A stretch of 64,000 nt of DNA from Streptomyces virginiae (GCF_000720455.1 NZ_JOAK01000007.1:1-64000); one strand, 5' to 3'. Shown: positions 51,303 through 60,515, counted from the first letter of the stretch. Notes: a model not told the origin generated them from the sequence alone. Made by a program: numbers and translations.

Positions 51303-52635
51303 GACTGGACGGGGAGGGCGCGGCGGGCGAGGAGGCAGGGGCGGTGTCGGAGGTGACGGGACCCCCGCTCTTGTGGAGGGACGGCCTGCGCGTCATGCGG
51401 CGCACGTCCGGGACCAGCAGGACCAGAGCGGTGACCAGGACGACCAGGGTCGCGCAGCCCCACAGGGCCTCGGTGCGGCCGAAGGCCGATTCGACGGGCC
51501 CGGCCAGGGCCGTGGCCAGCGGGAGCATCGAGACCGAGCCGAACCAGTCGTAGGCGGAGACCCGGGAGAACTTCTCCTCGGGGATCTCCTGGTGCATCGT
51601 CGTCATCCAGTTCACGCCGAAGACCTCGATCGCGGCCCCGCTGACGAACATCACCGTGCACAGCCCCCACACCGGCAGCGGTACGGCCAGACCCGCCGAC
51701 GGCAGCGCCAGCGGGAACACGCACAGCGTGCCGACCAGCAGCAGCCGGCGCGGCTTCCACACCATCATCAGGACGGCCCCGGCGATGGTGCCGACTCCGA
51801 ACAGCGCCAGGGCCAGGCCCCAGGGTGCGGGTCCGCCCAGCCGGTCCCGGGCGACCAGCGGACCGTAGACCGCCTCCGCGGCGCCGACGACGGCGACGAC
51901 GACGGAGAACTGGAGCACGATGCTCCACAGCCAGGGCCGGGTGTGGAACTCCACCCAGCCTTCCCGCAGGTCGGCCAGCAGGCCGCCGCCGGGTGCCCGG
52001 TCCGGCGTACGGCTGACGTCGAGGAAGGCGCGCAGCGCCCCGGCGATCGCGAACGCCGCCGCGTCCACGGCCAGTACCCAGCCCGGGCCCATCGCGGCGA
52101 TCATCGCCCCGCCGAGGGCCGCTCCGCCGATGCCGGCGCCGTTCATGGCCATGCGGAAGAGGGCGAAGGCGCGGTTGGCGTGTTCGCCGGAGACCGTGGA
52201 GAGGAGCATGCCCTCGGCCGCGGGGTTGAAGAAGGCCGTACCGGTGCCGCACAGGGCCGTCAGCAGCATCATCTGCCACAGCTGCGGGTCGCCGGTGAGG
52301 ACGAGCAGCGCGAAGACGGCCTGCGAGAGGCAGTTCAGGGCGTTGGCGGCGACCATCACGTGGTGGCGCGGCAGCCGGTCGGCGACGGCGCCGCCGACGA
52401 GCAGGAAGAAGACGAGCGGCAGGGTGCGGGCGGCCGCGACCAGGCCCACGTCGCCGCCGGATCCGCCGGCTTCCAGGACGGCGAAGGCGGAGGCGATGAG
52501 CGCGCCGTGACTGCCGAGGTTGGTGACCACCGCGGCACCCGTGAGCAGGGTGTAGTTGCGGCCGGCCCACTCCGGCCGGCTGCGGCTGCGGCGGGGCTCG
52601 GGCGTACGGTGCGGTGCGTCGGGGGGAGAACTCAC
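51289..52635 (-). CDS. MFS transporter (DHA3-like)
   Basis: 448 residues, about 12 helices with a long basic N-terminus and a Ser/Pro-rich C-terminal tail. VGGAVADRLPRHHVMVAANALNCL and GTGTAFFNPAAEGML are MFS motif A-like and TM4/5 segments typical of macrolide/enterobactin exporter-like members. Probable drug or siderophore exporter. On the minus strand GATAGT (52647-52642) lies six bases before the GTG, so leaderless. Confidence 0.88.
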   Translation of the reverse strand: MSSPPDAPHRTPEPRRSRSRPEWAGRNYTLLTGAAVVTNLGSHGALIASAFAVLEAGGSGGDVGLVAAARTLPLVFFLLVGGAVADRLPRHHVMVAANALNCLSQAVFALLVLTGDPQLWQMMLLTALCGTGTAFFNPAAEGMLLSTVSGEHANRAFALFRMAMNGAGIGGAALGGAMIAAMGPGWVLAVDAAAFAIAGALRAFLDVSRTPDRAPGGGLLADLREGWVEFHTRPWLWSIVLQFSVVVAVVGAAEAVYGPLVARDRLGGPAPWGLALALFGVGTIAGAVLMMVWKPRRLLLVGTLCVFPLALPSAGLAVPLPVWGLCTVMFVSGAAIEVFGVNWMTTMHQEIPEEKFSRVSAYDWFGSVSMLPLATALAGPVESAFGRTEALWGCATLVVLVTALVLLVPDVRRMTRRPSLHKSGGPVTSDTAPASSPAAPSPSSLTPG

Positions 52636-52712
52636 CCCCGGACTATCCCCGCCCCGGGCCGAGAATCCAAACGGATTCCCTGCGCCGGGGCGGGGAGGGG
52701 TTCAGCCGGAGA

Positions 52713-53741
52713 TCATCCGGTGGAGAGCCGGATGGAGCTGAGGATCTTGTCGGAGATCTCGGTCGGGACCTCTTCCTTCACACCGGCCGCGGTGACCAGA
52801 GCGAAGGTGGCGAAGTCACCGGCGGCGTTCTTGAAGGCGAAGCCGACCGCCTTGCCGTCGGTGGAGCACTTGTGCTCCTTCTTCACGTTCGGCGCGGTGG
52901 CGACCACCATGTGGCCCTTGATCCCGGAGGAGGTCGTGAACTCCTTGGGGTCGGTCACCTTGACCGTACCCTTGGGCTCCTTCTGCGCGAAGCCCGCCCA
53001 CACCCAGGTGCCGGTGTTGTCGGTCGCCGCCTGGGCGGTGTCCTTGGCGCCCTGGGCACCCTTGACGCCGGCGTCCGCGATCGAGAACTTCTCGAGGTGG
53101 CCGTCGGCGTCCTTGTCGACCGTGCACCACTCCTGCTTGAGGGTGGCGGTGCCGGACATCGTGATGACCGGCTTGCCGTCGTTCTTGACCTCGTCGTCGT
53201 AGAAGAGGGAGACGCCGGGGTCGTTGACGTTCCACTCCGGGGGGACGTCGTAGGCGACGTTGTACTTCGTGTTGGTGACGACCTTCCAGCCCGGGATGAC
53301 GGGCTGCATGGCGCCGCCGGCCCGGGGGTTCGCGCTGCTGCCGGCCGGCGCGGGCGCCTCGACGGGCGCGGAGGAGCTCGTCGCGGGCTTGTCGTTGGCC
53401 TCGGTGTTCTTGTCGTCCCGGGTCAGGACGTACGCGCCGGTCGCGGCGGCCGCCACGACGACCGCGGCGGCCGCGACGATGGCCACGGTCTTGGTCGAGT
53501 ACGGGCTTGAGCCGGAGGCCTGGGGCGGCTGGGGCTGGCTCCAGGGCTGGCCCGGAACCGTCGGGGGCTGCTGGTACCCCGGCTGCTGCGGGTAGCCGGG
53601 CTGCTGCGGGTATCCGTAACCGGGCTGCTGCTGGTACGGGTTCGGCTGCGCCGGCTGTCCCGGCGGCTGCGCGTACGGGTTCTGATGCGCGTCCTGGGGG
53701 TTCTGCTCGCCCCCGGGCGGCTGCTGCTGTCCTGGCCACAT
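52713..53741 (-). CDS. Membrane-anchored protein with Pro/Gln-rich cytoplasmic domain
   Basis: 342 residues. The N-terminal 78 are cytoplasmic and built of PGYPQQPGY-type repeats (Gly/Pro/Gln/Tyr). One transmembrane helix at about 86-104 (TVAIVAAAAVVVAAAATGAYVL) is followed by an extracytoplasmic domain with two Cys (EWCTVDK, HKCSTDG). Type II-like architecture resembles Streptomyces secreted sensors and Ser/Thr-kinase partners, but no catalytic motif is seen. ATG 53741 follows TATCGT by eight bases, so short or leaderless. Confidence 0.8.
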   Translation of the reverse strand: MWPGQQQPPGGEQNPQDAHQNPYAQPPGQPAQPNPYQQQPGYGYPQQPGYPQQPGYQQPPTVPGQPWSQPQPPQASGSSPYSTKTVAIVAAAAVVVAAAATGAYVLTRDDKNTEANDKPATSSSAPVEAPAPAGSSANPRAGGAMQPVIPGWKVVTNTKYNVAYDVPPEWNVNDPGVSLFYDDEVKNDGKPVITMSGTATLKQEWCTVDKDADGHLEKFSIADAGVKGAQGAKDTAQAATDNTGTWVWAGFAQKEPKGTVKVTDPKEFTTSSGIKGHMVVATAPNVKKEHKCSTDGKAVGFAFKNAAGDFATFALVTAAGVKEEVPTEISDKILSSIRLSTG

Positions 53742-53837
53742 GGCCGGTAACGATAGTGGGAGCGGTCGCCGGGAGCCACGGCCGCCCCCCGCCGAGCTCT
53801 GGCCAATCCTCTCTACTCGCGGGTAACATCGCGTTCC

Positions 53838-54290
53838 ATGAGCGCAGATCAGATGAACGTGGGCGAACTGCTCGCCGCGACCGTGCCGATGGCCCGGACC
53901 CTGAACCTCGAGTTCCTGGAGACCACCCCCGAGCGCGCGGTCGTCCGGCTCCCGGACCAGCCCGACTACCACAACCACGTCGGCGGCCCGCACGCCGGCG
54001 CCATGTTCACCCTCGCCGAGTCCGCGAGCGGCGCCATCGTCCTGGCCGCCTTCGGCGACCAGCTCTCCCGGGCCGTGCCCCTCGCCGTGAAGGCCGAGAT
54101 CGGCTACAAGAAGCTCGCCAAGGGCGTCGTCACCGCCACCGCCACCCTCGGCCGCCCGGCCGCGGAGGTCGTGGCCGAACTCGACGCGGGCGGCCGCCCC
54201 GAGTTCCCCGTCACCATCGCCATCCAGCGCGAGGACGAGGCCGTGACGGGCGAGATGACCGTCGTCTGGACGCTGCGCCCGAACGCGTAA
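53838..54290 (+). CDS. Hotdog-fold thioesterase (DUF4442/PaaI-like)
   Basis: 150 residues: HNHVGGPHAGAMFTLAESASGAIVLAAFG is the hotdog signature, followed by VTATATLGRPAAEVVAELDAGGRPEFPVTIAIQREDE. Acts on acyl-CoA or acyl-ACP; substrate not predictable. TAACAT (53824-53829) is a -10 close to the ATG. Divergent from the Pro/Gln-rich protein. Confidence 0.88.
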   Translation: MSADQMNVGELLAATVPMARTLNLEFLETTPERAVVRLPDQPDYHNHVGGPHAGAMFTLAESASGAIVLAAFGDQLSRAVPLAVKAEIGYKKLAKGVVTATATLGRPAAEVVAELDAGGRPEFPVTIAIQREDEAVTGEMTVVWTLRPNA

Positions 54291-54460
54291 CGCCTGCCGG
54301 GTACGTGCCCGTCGCCACCAGGGGGTGTCCTGCCCGGTGGCGGCGGGCACGTCCTGCTTTCCGGCGCTCCGCCCGCGGCGACCCCGTGCGCGGGCCGTGC
54401 CGTCGGGCGGGCGTCCCCCCGGGCGTCTAGAGTCCTGCCACGACGATGGAGGGGGTACCC

Positions 54461-54661
54461 GTGGCCAAGGTCAACATCAGCCTCGACGCCGAGCTCGTGG
54501 TGGAGGTGATGGTGCTCGCCGGGGTCGGCTCGCCGCAGGACGCGGTGGAGGCCGTCGTACGGGACTACATCGCGCGCGGACACCGCACCGAGGCGCGCAT
54601 CCAGAGTCAGGACGAGCCCCGGCGCGCGGCCGACGGCCTCCCGCCCCTGCCGGAGGGCTGA
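54461..54661 (+). CDS. VapB-like ribbon-helix-helix protein, orphan antitoxin-type
   Basis: 66 residues from GTG 54461 (GGAGGGGG 5 bases upstream). VAKVNISLDAELVVEVMVLAGVGSPQDAVEAVVRDYIAR is the ribbon-helix-helix DNA-binding pattern of VapB antitoxins, followed by a flexible Arg/Pro tail. No PIN-domain VapC toxin lies nearby; the next gene is a GH3 enzyme 117 bp downstream. Either an orphan antitoxin or a simple regulator. TAGAGT (54428-54433) may be its -10. Confidence 0.8.
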   Translation: MAKVNISLDAELVVEVMVLAGVGSPQDAVEAVVRDYIARGHRTEARIQSQDEPRRAADGLPPLPEG

Positions 54662-54777
54662 ACCTGGGCGCCCGCGGTGGCGCGTCTCGGCCGGGCCCGC
54701 GGCCACGCGGAGCACAGTGGCCCTGGGAGCGGTCCGGCGCGGGCCGCTCCCGCCGACCCACGCCGCAGGGAGCGCCC

Positions 54778-57315
54778 ATGAGCGAGGACGTGTCCAGACG
54801 TTCGGCGATGCGGCTGATCGCATCGGCGGGCGGGGTGGGCGCGGTCCTCGGAGCCGGCGGCTGCGCCCCGGCCGTGCCACCGCCCGGCGCCGTGCCGCGG
54901 GGCTCCGCGAGCGGCGCACCGGGCGCACCCGCCGCCGGGAGCGGCACCGGCACCGGTACGGGTGGCGCCGCCCGGATCGACGCCCTGCTGGAGCGGCTCA
55001 CCCTGGAGGAGAAGACCGCCCTGCTGCACGGGGCGCCCGACCCCGCCCCCCGCGGCCAGGCCGGCTACGTGCCCGGCGTACCGCGCCTGGGCATCCCGGC
55101 GCTGCGGCTCGCCGACGGGCCCGCCGGGGTACGGGTATCCCGGCCCGCCACCGCACTGCCCGCGCCGGTGCTGCTCGCCTCCGCCTTCGACCCGGCGCTG
55201 GCCCGCGAGTACGGACGCGTCATCGGCCGCGAGGGCCGGGCCCTCGGCCAGGACGTCGTGCTGGCCCCCATGGCCAACCTCATCCGCACCCCCTACGCCG
55301 GCCGGAACTTCGAGACCCTCTCCGAGGACCCGCGGCTGACCGCCGACCTGGTCGGCGAGCTGGTCCGCGGGATCCAGGACGAGGGACTCATCGCCACCGT
55401 CAAGCACTTCGCCCTCAACAACCAGGAACAGGGCCGCGACACCGTCGACGTGTCCGTCGGCGAGCAGGCGCTGCGCGAGACCGAGCTACGGGGCTTCGAG
55501 GCCGCCGTGGCCGCCGGCGCGGGCGCCGTGATGGGGTCCTACAACAAGGTCAACGGGGTCCACGCCTGCGAGAGCAGGCCGCTGCTCGACGAACTGCTGC
55601 GCGGCAGCTGGGGGTTCGACGGCTGGGTGGTCTCCGACTGGGGCGCCGCCCACAGCACCGTCGCCGCCGTCCACGCCGGTCTCGACATGGAGATGCCCGG
55701 CGGCACCCACTTCGGCGGGCCGCTGCGCGAGGCGGTGCGCGGCGGCTCGGTGACGGAGGCCGCCGTCGACCAGGCCGTGCACCGGATCCTGTCCACGATG
55801 GACCGCTTCGGGCTGCTGGCGGCCCGGCAGCCCGCCCGGCCCCCGCGCGACGCCGCGGCCGGGGCCCGGGTGGCCCGCAAGGTGGCCACCGCCGGCGCCG
55901 TGCTGCTGCGCAACGAGCACGGCACCCTGCCGCTGACCGGGGCCGCGGCCCGCTCGATCGCGGTGATCGGGCCCACCGCCCAGGTGCCGTTCACCGGCGG
56001 CGGGGGCAGCTCGCACGTCGTGCCCGACGGCGCGACCGCCCCGCTCAACGCCATCCGGCGGCGGGCCGGGAACGGCAGCACCGTGCGCCACGCCCTCGGC
56101 GAGGACCTCTACGGGCGGCCGCTGCCGGCGGAGCTGCTGGCTCCGGCCGCCGATCTGGAGCACCGCGAGGTCGGCCCCGGGCGCGTCTGGACCCACGAAG
56201 GCACCTTCCACCTCGCGGCCGACGACGAGTGGACCCTGCTGGTCCACTACACCGGGAAGCGGCCCGGCGTACGCCTCGACGGGGAGGAGCTGTTCCCCGT
56301 CCGGCAGGGCATGGCCGAGCACTACGCGGGCGGACTCCTCGGCTCCGCACCCGACGGGATGGCCGTGCGCCGACGCACCCTCACCCTCAAGGCGGGCACC
56401 CACCGGCTCTCCGTCACCGCCGCAGGCGGGGACAAGGGCCAGCGCCTGCGCCTGCGGTACGTCACCGGGGCGATCCGGGCCGCGGACCTCGCCGAGGCGG
56501 TACGCACCGCGAAGGCGGCCCGCAGCGTGGTCCTGTTCGCCTACGAGGACGCCACCGAGGGCAGGGACCGGACCTCGCTGGCGCTCCCGGGCGGGCAGGA
56601 ACGCCTGATCGAGGCGGTCGCCGCCGCGAACCCCCGTACGACGGTCGTGCTCAACACCCCCTCCGGTACGACCATGCCGTGGCTCTCCCGTACCGGAGCG
56701 GTCCTCCAGATGTACTACCCGGGGCAGGAGGGCGCCGGAGCCACCGCAGACGTCCTCTTCGGCGACGTGGACCCCGGGGGCCGCCTCACCCAGACCTTCC
56801 CGGCCGACGAGGGGACCACCCCGGTCGGCGGGGACCCCGCGCGCTACCCGGGGGTGGGCGGCCGGCAGGAGTACTCCGAGGGCGTCCACGTCGGCCACCG
56901 CTGGTACGACGCCAAGCGGGCGACCCCGCTCTTCCCCTTCGGGCACGGCCTGTCGTACACCACCTGGCAGTACGAGAAGCTCACGGTCCGCGCGCAGCGC
57001 GGCGGACTGCGCGTGGAGTTCACGGTCCGCAACACCGGCCGGCGCAAGGGTACGGAGGTGGCCCAGGTGTACGTGGGCCCGTCCGAGGAACTGCGGCTCG
57101 ACCAGCCGGTGCGCGCACTCGCCGGCTACCGGCGGATCACCCTGCCACCGGGCGCGGCGCAGCGCGTCACCGTCGACATCGACGCCCGGACGCTGTCGTC
57201 GTGGGACCCGGAGCGGCACGCCTGGGTGCTGGGCTCCGGACGCCGCGAAGTGTTCGCGGGACGTTCCTCACGCGAACTGCCTCTGAGGTCAAAGGTCACG
57301 CTGGCGAGCCGATAG
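54778..57315 (+). CDS. Glycoside hydrolase family 3 (beta-glucosidase-like), Tat lipoprotein
   Basis: 845 residues. N-terminal SRRSAMRLIASAGGVGAVLGAGGC is a twin-arginine signal with a lipobox-like GAGGC. The GH3 (alpha/beta)8 domain has the nucleophile in GWVVSDWGAAHS (Asp about 287) and ETLSEDP. A second alpha/beta domain contains GVLHEGAE-like acid/base region; between them a PA14-like insert (about 460-560). C-terminal fibronectin-like domain. Hydrolyses beta-glucosides or similar sugars on the cell surface. GGGAG precedes the ATG. Confidence 0.9.
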   Translation: MSEDVSRRSAMRLIASAGGVGAVLGAGGCAPAVPPPGAVPRGSASGAPGAPAAGSGTGTGTGGAARIDALLERLTLEEKTALLHGAPDPAPRGQAGYVPGVPRLGIPALRLADGPAGVRVSRPATALPAPVLLASAFDPALAREYGRVIGREGRALGQDVVLAPMANLIRTPYAGRNFETLSEDPRLTADLVGELVRGIQDEGLIATVKHFALNNQEQGRDTVDVSVGEQALRETELRGFEAAVAAGAGAVMGSYNKVNGVHACESRPLLDELLRGSWGFDGWVVSDWGAAHSTVAAVHAGLDMEMPGGTHFGGPLREAVRGGSVTEAAVDQAVHRILSTMDRFGLLAARQPARPPRDAAAGARVARKVATAGAVLLRNEHGTLPLTGAAARSIAVIGPTAQVPFTGGGGSSHVVPDGATAPLNAIRRRAGNGSTVRHALGEDLYGRPLPAELLAPAADLEHREVGPGRVWTHEGTFHLAADDEWTLLVHYTGKRPGVRLDGEELFPVRQGMAEHYAGGLLGSAPDGMAVRRRTLTLKAGTHRLSVTAAGGDKGQRLRLRYVTGAIRAADLAEAVRTAKAARSVVLFAYEDATEGRDRTSLALPGGQERLIEAVAAANPRTTVVLNTPSGTTMPWLSRTGAVLQMYYPGQEGAGATADVLFGDVDPGGRLTQTFPADEGTTPVGGDPARYPGVGGRQEYSEGVHVGHRWYDAKRATPLFPFGHGLSYTTWQYEKLTVRAQRGGLRVEFTVRNTGRRKGTEVAQVYVGPSEELRLDQPVRALAGYRRITLPPGAAQRVTVDIDARTLSSWDPERHAWVLGSGRREVFAGRSSRELPLRSKVTLASR

Positions 57316-57373
57316 GCTGCCCGTTCGGCGTGTCACAGGGGGCGCGCCGGGGACGACTCGGGAGGACGCACCG

Positions 57374-58045
57374 GTGCACATCCAGGAATGGCTGGAGACG
57401 ATTCCGGCGGTCAGCATCTATCTCCTGGTGGGTCTGGTCATCGGCCTGGAGAGCCTCGGCATCCCGCTGCCGGGCGAGATCATCCTGGTCAGCTCGGCGC
57501 TGCTGGCCTCGCAGCACGGGGAGATCGACCCCGTCGTACTGGGGCTGTGCGCGATCACCGGCGCGATCGTGGGCGACTCGATCGGCTACGCCATCGGACG
57601 CCGGGGCGGCAAGCCGCTGCTGGAGCGGCTGGGCCGGCGCTTCCCCAAGCACTTCGGACCCCAGCAGGTCGCCCTGGCGGAACGCTCCTTCGAGAAGTGG
57701 GGCATGTGGGCCGTCTTCTTCGGCCGTTTCGTGGCGCTGCTGCGGATCTTCGCGGGGCCGCTGGCGGGCGTGCTGCACATGCCGTACTGGCGCTTCCTCG
57801 TCGCCAACGTCCTCGGCGGGATCCTCTGGGCGGGCGGAACCACCGCCGTCATCTACTCGGTCGGCATCGTCGCCGAGCCCTGGCTGAAGCGGTTCTCCTG
57901 GCTGGCCCTCGGCCTCGCGGTGCTGTTCGGTCTCGTCGTGACCCTGGTGGTGCGCAGCCGGATGAAGAAGGCGGCCGAGGCCGCCGGGGCGGACGGGGCG
58001 GAGATCCCCGCGCAGCCGACGGCCCGCGCCACGGTCGGGGAGTGA
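57374..58045 (+). CDS. DedA family membrane protein
   Basis: 223 residues with about five helices. ESLGIPLPGEIILVSSALLA, the GDSIGYAIGRRGGKPLLERLGRRF segment and FFGRFVALLRIFAGPLAG (Arg motif) are the DedA signature. Involved in membrane homeostasis and undecaprenyl-phosphate or lipid flipping; essential in other bacteria as a family. GTG preceded by GGGAGGACG. TAGGCT at 57313-57318 may be the -10. Confidence 0.9.
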   Translation: MHIQEWLETIPAVSIYLLVGLVIGLESLGIPLPGEIILVSSALLASQHGEIDPVVLGLCAITGAIVGDSIGYAIGRRGGKPLLERLGRRFPKHFGPQQVALAERSFEKWGMWAVFFGRFVALLRIFAGPLAGVLHMPYWRFLVANVLGGILWAGGTTAVIYSVGIVAEPWLKRFSWLALGLAVLFGLVVTLVVRSRMKKAAEAAGADGAEIPAQPTARATVGE

Positions 58046-58097
58046 CGGCGGCGGAGCGCCCGGCGGGTACCGGTCCGGGCAGGGCCGCCCCGACCGC

Positions 58098-58646
58098 CTA
58101 GACGGCGTCCGGCGTCACCGAGGCGCGGTGCTGCTTCGCCAGTTCCACGTACATCACGGCGTTGACCTTGATGCCCTCGCGCTCCTCGGCGGTCAGCTCG
58201 CGGCGCACCTTCGCGGGGACGCCCGCGACCAGCGAGCCCGGCGGGACCACCATGCCCTGCGGGACCAGTGCCTGCGCGGCCACCAGGGAACCGGCGCCGA
58301 TCACCGCGCCGTTCAGGACGGTGGCGCCCATCCCGATCAGGCAGTCGTCCTCGACGGTGCAGCCGTGGACGACGGCGTTGTGCCCGATGGAGACGCGCTC
58401 GCCGATGGAGACGGGGAAGCCCGGGTCGACGTGGAGCGTGCAGTTGTCCTGCACGTTGCTGTCGGCGCCGAGGGTGATCGGCCCGCAGTCGGCGCGCAGC
58501 ACCGCCGAGTACCAGATGCTGGCGCCGGCGGCGAGGGTGACCTCTCCGACCACGACCGAGGTGGGCGCGGTGAACGCGGTGGGGTCGATGTCCGGGTGCT
58601 TTCCGTTCACACCCGCCACGAGTGCCTGGGCCGTCTGCTGCGTCAT
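58098..58646 (-). CDS. Gamma-class carbonic anhydrase-like protein
   Basis: 182 residues of left-handed beta-helix. Three metal-ligand histidines occur (CTLHVDPG and HNAVVHG), as in gamma-carbonic anhydrases. ADCGPITLGADSNVQDN and GMGATVLNGAVIGAGSLVAAQALVPQGMVVPPGSLVAGVPAKVRREL are typical of YrdA/PaaY members. Reversible hydration of CO2 is likely but not proven. GAGGAAAG precedes ATG 58646. Convergent with DedA. Confidence 0.9.
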   Translation of the reverse strand: MTQQTAQALVAGVNGKHPDIDPTAFTAPTSVVVGEVTLAAGASIWYSAVLRADCGPITLGADSNVQDNCTLHVDPGFPVSIGERVSIGHNAVVHGCTVEDDCLIGMGATVLNGAVIGAGSLVAAQALVPQGMVVPPGSLVAGVPAKVRRELTAEEREGIKVNAVMYVELAKQHRASVTPDAV

Positions 58647-58785
58647 GTTCGCTTTCCTCTGGTCGGGTCGTCCGGTTGCCGCGCCAACAGCACCGTAGGC
58701 CACGCCGCCCGCTGTTCCGGCGATGGGGTGAAGATCACAGGACCGTGGTCCGGACGACCGCCGCCGGGCGCACTACCGTGGCCGG

Positions 58786-59619
58786 GTGCCGAAGAAAAAG
58801 AACACGTTCTCATCCGTGGCGGTCCTGCGCCGTCGGCTGGCGAGCCGTGTGGTCCACACCGGCTGGCGCTGGATGCAGCAGGCCGGCGCGGTGACCGCGC
58901 AGACCCCGGGCCGGCTGCGCTTCGGTGCGATCGGGGACGGCACCCGGCTCGCCTTTCCGCAGGGCACGGTCTTCGGCGAGCGGTGGATCCGGCTCGGCGG
59001 GCACTGCATCATCGGCGAGCAGGTCACCCTCACCGCCGGCATGATGCCGGACCTCGACCTGGGCGCCGAGCCGATGCTGGTGTTCGGCGACGGGGTCGTC
59101 ATCGGGCGGGACAGTCACGTCATCGCCGACGCGCGCATCGAGATCGGCTCGAACACCTTCTGCGGGCCCGGTGTCTACATCACGTCCACGAACCACAGCT
59201 ACGACGACCCGCACGAGCCCGTCGGCCGGCAGTGGCCGCGCAGCGCGCCCGTGGAGATCGGCCCCGGATGCTGGCTCGGCACGGGCGCGGTGATCCTGCC
59301 GGGCGCGCGGCTCGGCCGCAACGTGGTGGTGGCCGCGGGTGCCGTCGTACGGGGCGAGGTGCCCGACCACGCCGTGGTGGCGGGGGCGCCGGCGCGCATC
59401 GTACGGCGCTGGACGCCGGAGACGGGGTGGCAGCCGCCGCTGCGGACCCCGGCGCCCGTGCCGATCCCGGACGGCGTGACGCCGGAGCAGCTGCGGGGGC
59501 TGGCCGAGCTCACCGAGGCCGAGCTGGCCGAGGTCGAACGGGCAGAGGCCGAACTGGCGGACGCCGGGCTCGCGGAGGCCGGACTGGCGGAGGCCGGACT
59601 GGCGGAGGCCGAGAAGTAG
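58786..59619 (+). CDS. Acyltransferase with left-handed beta-helix and C-terminal repeat tail
   Basis: 277 residues. Hexapeptide repeat domain (about 60-210; RLGGHCIIGEQVTLTAGMM, IGSNTFCGPGVYITSTNHSYDDPHEP with a catalytic His, GTGAVILPGARLGRNVVVAAGAVVRGEVPDHAVVAGAPARIV), as in maltose/galactoside O-acetyltransferases. The C-terminal tail (about 250-277) is an Ala/Glu/Leu repeat GLAEA, encoded by a 15-bp tandem repeat. GTG 58786 is six bases after TACCGT, so leaderless. Acetyl acceptor unknown. Confidence 0.88.
   Translation: MPKKKNTFSSVAVLRRRLASRVVHTGWRWMQQAGAVTAQTPGRLRFGAIGDGTRLAFPQGTVFGERWIRLGGHCIIGEQVTLTAGMMPDLDLGAEPMLVFGDGVVIGRDSHVIADARIEIGSNTFCGPGVYITSTNHSYDDPHEPVGRQWPRSAPVEIGPGCWLGTGAVILPGARLGRNVVVAAGAVVRGEVPDHAVVAGAPARIVRRWTPETGWQPPLRTPAPVPIPDGVTPEQLRGLAELTEAELAEVERAEAELADAGLAEAGLAEAGLAEAEK
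59570..59615 (+). repeat. 15-bp tandem repeat in the 3' end of the acyltransferase gene
   Basis: Repeats of (CTGGCGGAGGCCGGA) three times, with a diverged first unit, encode GLAEA repeats of the protein tail. Confidence 0.8.
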
Positions 59620-59630
59620 CGCCCCGCGGT

Positions 59631-60497
59631 TCAGCCCGCGCCCAGCAGGACCGTTCCCGCGAGGGCCAGTCCGGCGCCCGCCGCCTGGACGGTGCGCAGC
59701 CGCTCCTTCAGGACCGCGAAGGCGGCGAGCGCGGTGATCACCGGGTACAGCGAGGACAGCACGGCGGCCATGGTGACCGGGCCGTTCTGGGCGGCGACGG
59801 AGTACGTGCCGTTCGCCGCGACGTCCGCGAGGCCGACGAAGGCCAGGGCCGGCAGCAGTCCCCACAGGACCCGCGGACCGGTGCCCTCCGGGAGGGCGGG
59901 GACGCCGCGCCGGGACTGCGCCCACAAGGCGGCGCCGCCGACGGTGACGTTGGTGACCCGCTGGACGAACAGTGCGAGGAAGAGACCGGTGACGGTGGTC
60001 GACGCCTCCGCGATCAGGGCCATCACCGCGCCGAAGCCGAAGGCCGCGACCAGGGTGAGGACAACGGCCCGCCGCTGGACGGGGGCGCCGCGCAGCTCGG
60101 GCCCGCCGGCGAGGACGATGCCGACGACGGCGACCGCGATTCCGGCGAACTGGCCGAGGCCGGGCCGCTCGCCGAGTATGAGCCCGGCGGTGACCGGCAC
60201 GACCACGCCCAGGGAGCCGAGCGGTGAGACCACGCCCATCGGGCCGAGGGCCAGCGCCTTGTAGAAGCTGAGCATGGCGACCGGTCCGACCAGGCCCGCG
60301 CCGACCGCGAACCACAGCTGCGGACCGGCCTCGCTCCAGGCGCCGGTGCCGAGGACCACGGCGCCGAGCACGACGACGGCGACGATCTGCGAGACGACGA
60401 CCACCGTGAGCGCCGGTATCCGGCGCGTCAGCAGCCCGCCGCCGAAGTCGGCGAGGCCCCACAGGACGGCTGTGGCCAGGGCGAAGAAGGCGGTCAT
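59631..60497 (-). CDS. EamA/DMT family transporter (4)
   Basis: 288 residues from ATG 60497, with ten helices and two EamA halves (LATAVLWGLADFGGGLL and, near the C-terminus, VLSSLYPVITALAAFAVLKERL). Likely amino acid or metabolite exporter. GCGAGG precedes the ATG. Divergent from an XRE-cupin regulator with three AGTGCAG repeats between, suggesting direct control. Confidence 0.88.
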   Translation of the reverse strand: MTAFFALATAVLWGLADFGGGLLTRRIPALTVVVVSQIVAVVVLGAVVLGTGAWSEAGPQLWFAVGAGLVGPVAMLSFYKALALGPMGVVSPLGSLGVVVPVTAGLILGERPGLGQFAGIAVAVVGIVLAGGPELRGAPVQRRAVVLTLVAAFGFGAVMALIAEASTTVTGLFLALFVQRVTNVTVGGAALWAQSRRGVPALPEGTGPRVLWGLLPALAFVGLADVAANGTYSVAAQNGPVTMAAVLSSLYPVITALAAFAVLKERLRTVQAAGAGLALAGTVLLGAG

Positions 60498-60515
60498 CGG
60501 GGGGCCTCGCAGTAC

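Noticed and set aside
51303..53202. Large plus-strand frame opposite the MFS and the Pro/Gln-rich protein
   Set aside because: Gln/Arg-rich shadow frame; the minus-strand genes have clear membrane segments and starts.
54325..54777. N-terminal extension of the GH3 protein
   Set aside because: The region overlaps the VapB-like gene in another frame; the ATG at 54778 has a Shine-Dalgarno and starts a Tat-type signal.
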